Below the pieces are notes generated by a model that saw only the letters and a program-made list of their open reading frames with translations, searched no databases and was not told where the DNA came from. Below are positions 6,039 to 7,930 of a stretch of 7,930 nt of DNA, one piece after another. Each line of letters begins with the position of its first letter. Position 1 is the first letter of the stretch. The translations under genes were made by a program, and so were the position numbers. This DNA is from BOKV01 sp041739465 (GTDB lineage: Bacteria > Pseudomonadota > Alphaproteobacteria > Rhizobiales > Rhizobiaceae), in NCBI GenBank assembly GCA_041739465.1, contig JBGSNX010000088.1, forward strand, positions 1 to 7,930, written 5' to 3'.

Positions 6039-7310
6039 TCAGACCGCCCGTTTCTGTCTCAACATCGAAACATTGCGGTGCAGGCTCTCGATGGTTTCAT
6101 CCACTTCGGCCATGCTGTTGTAATGGGCTATGCCGATGCGCACCACACCTTCGGACGCTGGAATGCCCAATTGGTGCACAACTTCCCAAGCGTAATTGTG
6201 CCCCGACCAGAAAAAGATGTTTTCCTGGTTGCACAGGCTCACTAGCGATTTGGGCATGATGCCATCGAGTGTGAACGAAACCGTCGGCACACGTTCATCA
6301 ATGCGGGCGGGATCCCCGATGCCGTGGATGGTGACGCCTTCAATCTCCTTGACGCCTTCGATCAGCCGCAGCGCAAGCGCATTTTCATGCCGGATGCTCT
6401 CGCGGTATGCGACCTCTATGCGCTGGCGGCGCGAGCCTTTGGCCCCCGCCGACGACCCGACTTCGGCGAAATGTTCAACAGACGCTGTCAGGCCTGCCAG
6501 CAGTTCGATTTGCGGCGTTCCCGTTTCCAGCCGACCGGGCAGATCATTGGTGGAGCACCGCAGCTTGTAGGGGACAAGCCGGTCGAGCTGTTCGTGCTTG
6601 CCCCACACAATGCCAAGGTGGGGACCGAAAAACTTGTAGGCACTGCACGCCAGAAAATCACAGCCGATTTCACTCACATCCACCAGGCCGTGCGGTGTGA
6701 ATTGCACCGCATCCACATAGACGAGTACGCCCGCCGCCTTGGCAATGGCGGTGAGTTCCCTGACCCGGTTGATGGAGCCGGTGAGATTGGAGGCGTATGA
6801 AAGCGCCAGCAGCTTTGTCTTGCCCGGATTGATGACGGCTTTCAGCGCGTCGGCTTCGACTTGCCAGCTGTCGGTCGAAAACGGCAGGAAGCGAACCGTC
6901 GCGCCCTTGTCGGCAGCAATCTGCATCCACGGCCCGACATTGCCTTCATGGTCCATGCGAGTGACAATGACTTCATCGCCTGGACCCCACTCCCGCCCGA
7001 TGGTTCGGGAAAGATGGAAAGTAAGGCTGGTCATGTTGGGTCCGATGATGATTTCCTCTGGCCCCGCAGCGCCCAGCAAGTCAGCCATGGCAAGATGTCC
7101 ACCTTCCCAGACTTCGCCAGCCAGGATCGAACTTGCAAAAATGCCGCCAAGATTGGCATTGCGAAAAAGGATGGCATCGCGAACCGCATCACCGACGGCT
7201 TGTGGAACCTGCGTTCCGGCCGGATTGTCGAGATATATCCGCCGCTTGCCTTGATCTTGCATAGCAAGGGAGGGAAAGCGGTTACGCACCGCGTCAAGTG
7301 GATAATCCAT
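6039..7310 (-). CDS. Class V aminotransferase, cysteine desulfurase-like but without the catalytic Cys
   Basis: The product is 423 residues, normal for a PLP fold-type I class V enzyme. Visible landmarks: RRIYLDNPAGTQVP at 23-36; His121 in RMDHEGNVGPW, which stacks on PLP in relatives; Asp200 and Gln203 in VDAVQFTPHG; the Schiff-base lysine Lys226 in SAYKFFGPHLG; and ETGTPQIELLAG at 262-273. It resembles the 'cysteine desulfurase-like' subgroup (TIGR01976). In SufS/CsdA the persulfide cysteine follows GHH; here that loop reads SGHNYAWE (369-376) with Tyr373 in its place, so desulfurase chemistry is unlikely and the true substrate is unknown. I chose the ATG at 7310 because GAGGAG (7322-7317) lies six bases upstream; ATGs at 7328, 7316 and 7313 are alternatives. 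The ribosome site overlaps the stop of the cyclodeaminase gene, indicating translational coupling. Confidence 0.85.
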   Translation of the reverse strand: MDYPLDAVRNRFPSLAMQDQGKRRIYLDNPAGTQVPQAVGDAVRDAILFRNANLGGIFASSILAGEVWEGGHLAMADLLGAAGPEEIIIGPNMTSLTFHLSRTIGREWGPGDEVIVTRMDHEGNVGPWMQIAADKGATVRFLPFSTDSWQVEADALKAVINPGKTKLLALSYASNLTGSINRVRELTAIAKAAGVLVYVDAVQFTPHGLVDVSEIGCDFLACSAYKFFGPHLGIVWGKHEQLDRLVPYKLRCSTNDLPGRLETGTPQIELLAGLTASVEHFAEVGSSAGAKGSRRQRIEVAYRESIRHENALALRLIEGVKEIEGVTIHGIGDPARIDERVPTVSFTLDGIMPKSLVSLCNQENIFFWSGHNYAWEVVHQLGIPASEGVVRIGIAHYNSMAEVDETIESLHRNVSMLRQKRAV

Positions 7311-7320
7311 CATCATCTCC

Positions 7321-7930
7321 TCAGACATGCCGCCGGTAGGCGAGCATCGCCCCGGCAAGATCTTCAAGCGCCGCGCCAACCGACTTGAAAAGCGTGATCT
7401 CACCCGGCGAAGTCCGGCCGGTGATTTCGCCCCGGCACAATTCGTAAAGATCAGCCCGGATTTCCTCCGGCTTGAGTGCGCCCGATGCAACGGCCAGCAC
7501 AATATCGCCAGCCTCTTTCAGCGCGGCTGCCTTGGTGTCGACGAACACCGTGGCGCGGCGCATCGCCTCGTCATCGCTTTCGCGCGTGTCCGGCCTGAAA
7601 GCGCCGATGAGGTCCACATGAACGCCCGGCTTCAGCCATTTTCCGAAGATTACAGGGTCTCTTGCCAGTGTTGCGCAAGAGATGATGTCAGCCTGCCCGC
7701 AAGCGGCTTCAAGATCACTGGCGGAGCTTGCGTCAAAGCCGAGCGCTTGTGCCCGCTTCGCCACATCCGCCGCTTTGCCGGCATCACGGCCCCAGATGGT
7801 CACGCGAGAAATCTTGCGCACGGCGGCATGTGCCTCGACAAGATTGAGCGCCAACCGGCCGGTGCCCGCGACCAACAGGTGCGAGGCGTCCGGCCTTGCC
7901 ATGTAGTCGGCCGCCAGCGCCGATGCTGCC
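7321..7930 (-). CDS. Ornithine cyclodeaminase / mu-crystallin family protein, C-terminal two thirds (runs in from beyond the window)
   Basis: This frame is open from the window edge to the TGA at 7323-7321 and gives 202 residues of a protein usually 310-350 long, so the N-terminus is missing. The first ATG inside (7902) is not the start, because family sequence (AASALAADY) continues before it. The Rossmann NAD(P) site is HLLVAGTGRLALNL. Further family motifs are ADIISCATLARDPV, VDLIGAFRPDTRESDD, FVDTKAAALKEAGDI and, near the C-terminus, ITLFKSVGAALEDLA. Members deaminate ornithine to proline, reduce cyclic imines (pyrroline-2-carboxylate) or other ketimines, or oxidise amino acids; the exact reaction cannot be assigned. 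The overlap of its stop with the next gene's ribosome site suggests that it works together with the PLP enzyme, perhaps on an imine or amino acid intermediate. Confidence 0.88.
   Translation of the reverse strand, partial: AASALAADYMARPDASHLLVAGTGRLALNLVEAHAAVRKISRVTIWGRDAGKAADVAKRAQALGFDASSASDLEAACGQADIISCATLARDPVIFGKWLKPGVHVDLIGAFRPDTRESDDEAMRRATVFVDTKAAALKEAGDIVLAVASGALKPEEIRADLYELCRGEITGRTSPGEITLFKSVGAALEDLAGAMLAYRRHV

Noticed and set aside
5456..6259. 267-codon plus-strand open frame across the GMC start and the 6006-6032 repeat
   Set aside because: It spans two real minus-strand genes and their junction, and lacks a plausible domain.
1..7930. Search for CRISPR arrays, tRNA/rRNA genes, insertion sequences, attachment sites or an origin
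   Set aside because: No repeated spacer pattern, transposase or integrase frame, terminal repeats or tRNA-like cloverleaf was seen on either strand by eye.

Overview
This window looks like the chromosome of an alphaproteobacterium, most likely Hyphomicrobiales (Rhizobiales; Phyllobacteriaceae or Rhizobiaceae type). That is judged from the moderately high GC, the style of the encoded proteins and the gene content; no marker gene fixes the genus. All convincing genes lie on the minus strand, so transcription runs from high to low coordinates. The large plus-strand ORFs are antisense shadows of these genes.

Layout in transcription order: (1) the 3' part of an ornithine cyclodeaminase/mu-crystallin family gene (7930-7321); (2) a class V aminotransferase related to cysteine desulfurases but lacking the catalytic cysteine (7310-6039); (3) a GMC flavoprotein alcohol dehydrogenase of the choline dehydrogenase type (5956-4349); (4) a 250-base gap with a hairpin and a GAAACGTTTC palindrome; (5) an APC-superfamily permease of the amino acid/choline (GABA permease-like) family (4098-2539); (6) a strong intrinsic terminator; (7) a glutamine synthetase-like gamma-glutamyl ligase (2457-1087); (8) a two-gene toxin-antitoxin-like module, namely a DUF7662-type protein with an antitoxin-like tail (997-530) overlapping a VapC-type PIN RNase (533-120); (9) the first 37 codons of an aldehyde dehydrogenase (112-1), which continues beyond the window.

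Permease, gamma-glutamyl ligase, GMC alcohol dehydrogenase and aldehyde dehydrogenase are the kit expected for taking up an amine or amino alcohol, protecting its amino group as a gamma-glutamyl amide, and oxidising the alcohol to an acid. The PLP enzyme and the cyclodeaminase-like NAD(P) enzyme would add further amino acid or imine chemistry. The substrate cannot be read from the sequence, and no gamma-glutamyl hydrolase (PuuD type) is visible here.

The most unusual part is the toxin-antitoxin-like module between the ligase and the aldehyde dehydrogenase. Its antitoxin candidate joins an N-terminal DUF7662-like domain, rather than a familiar DNA-binding fold, to a C-terminal tail that looks like a VapB/Phd toxin-binding segment. 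The module fits tightly: ATGA overlap inside it, and 7 bases from the toxin stop to the aldehyde dehydrogenase start.
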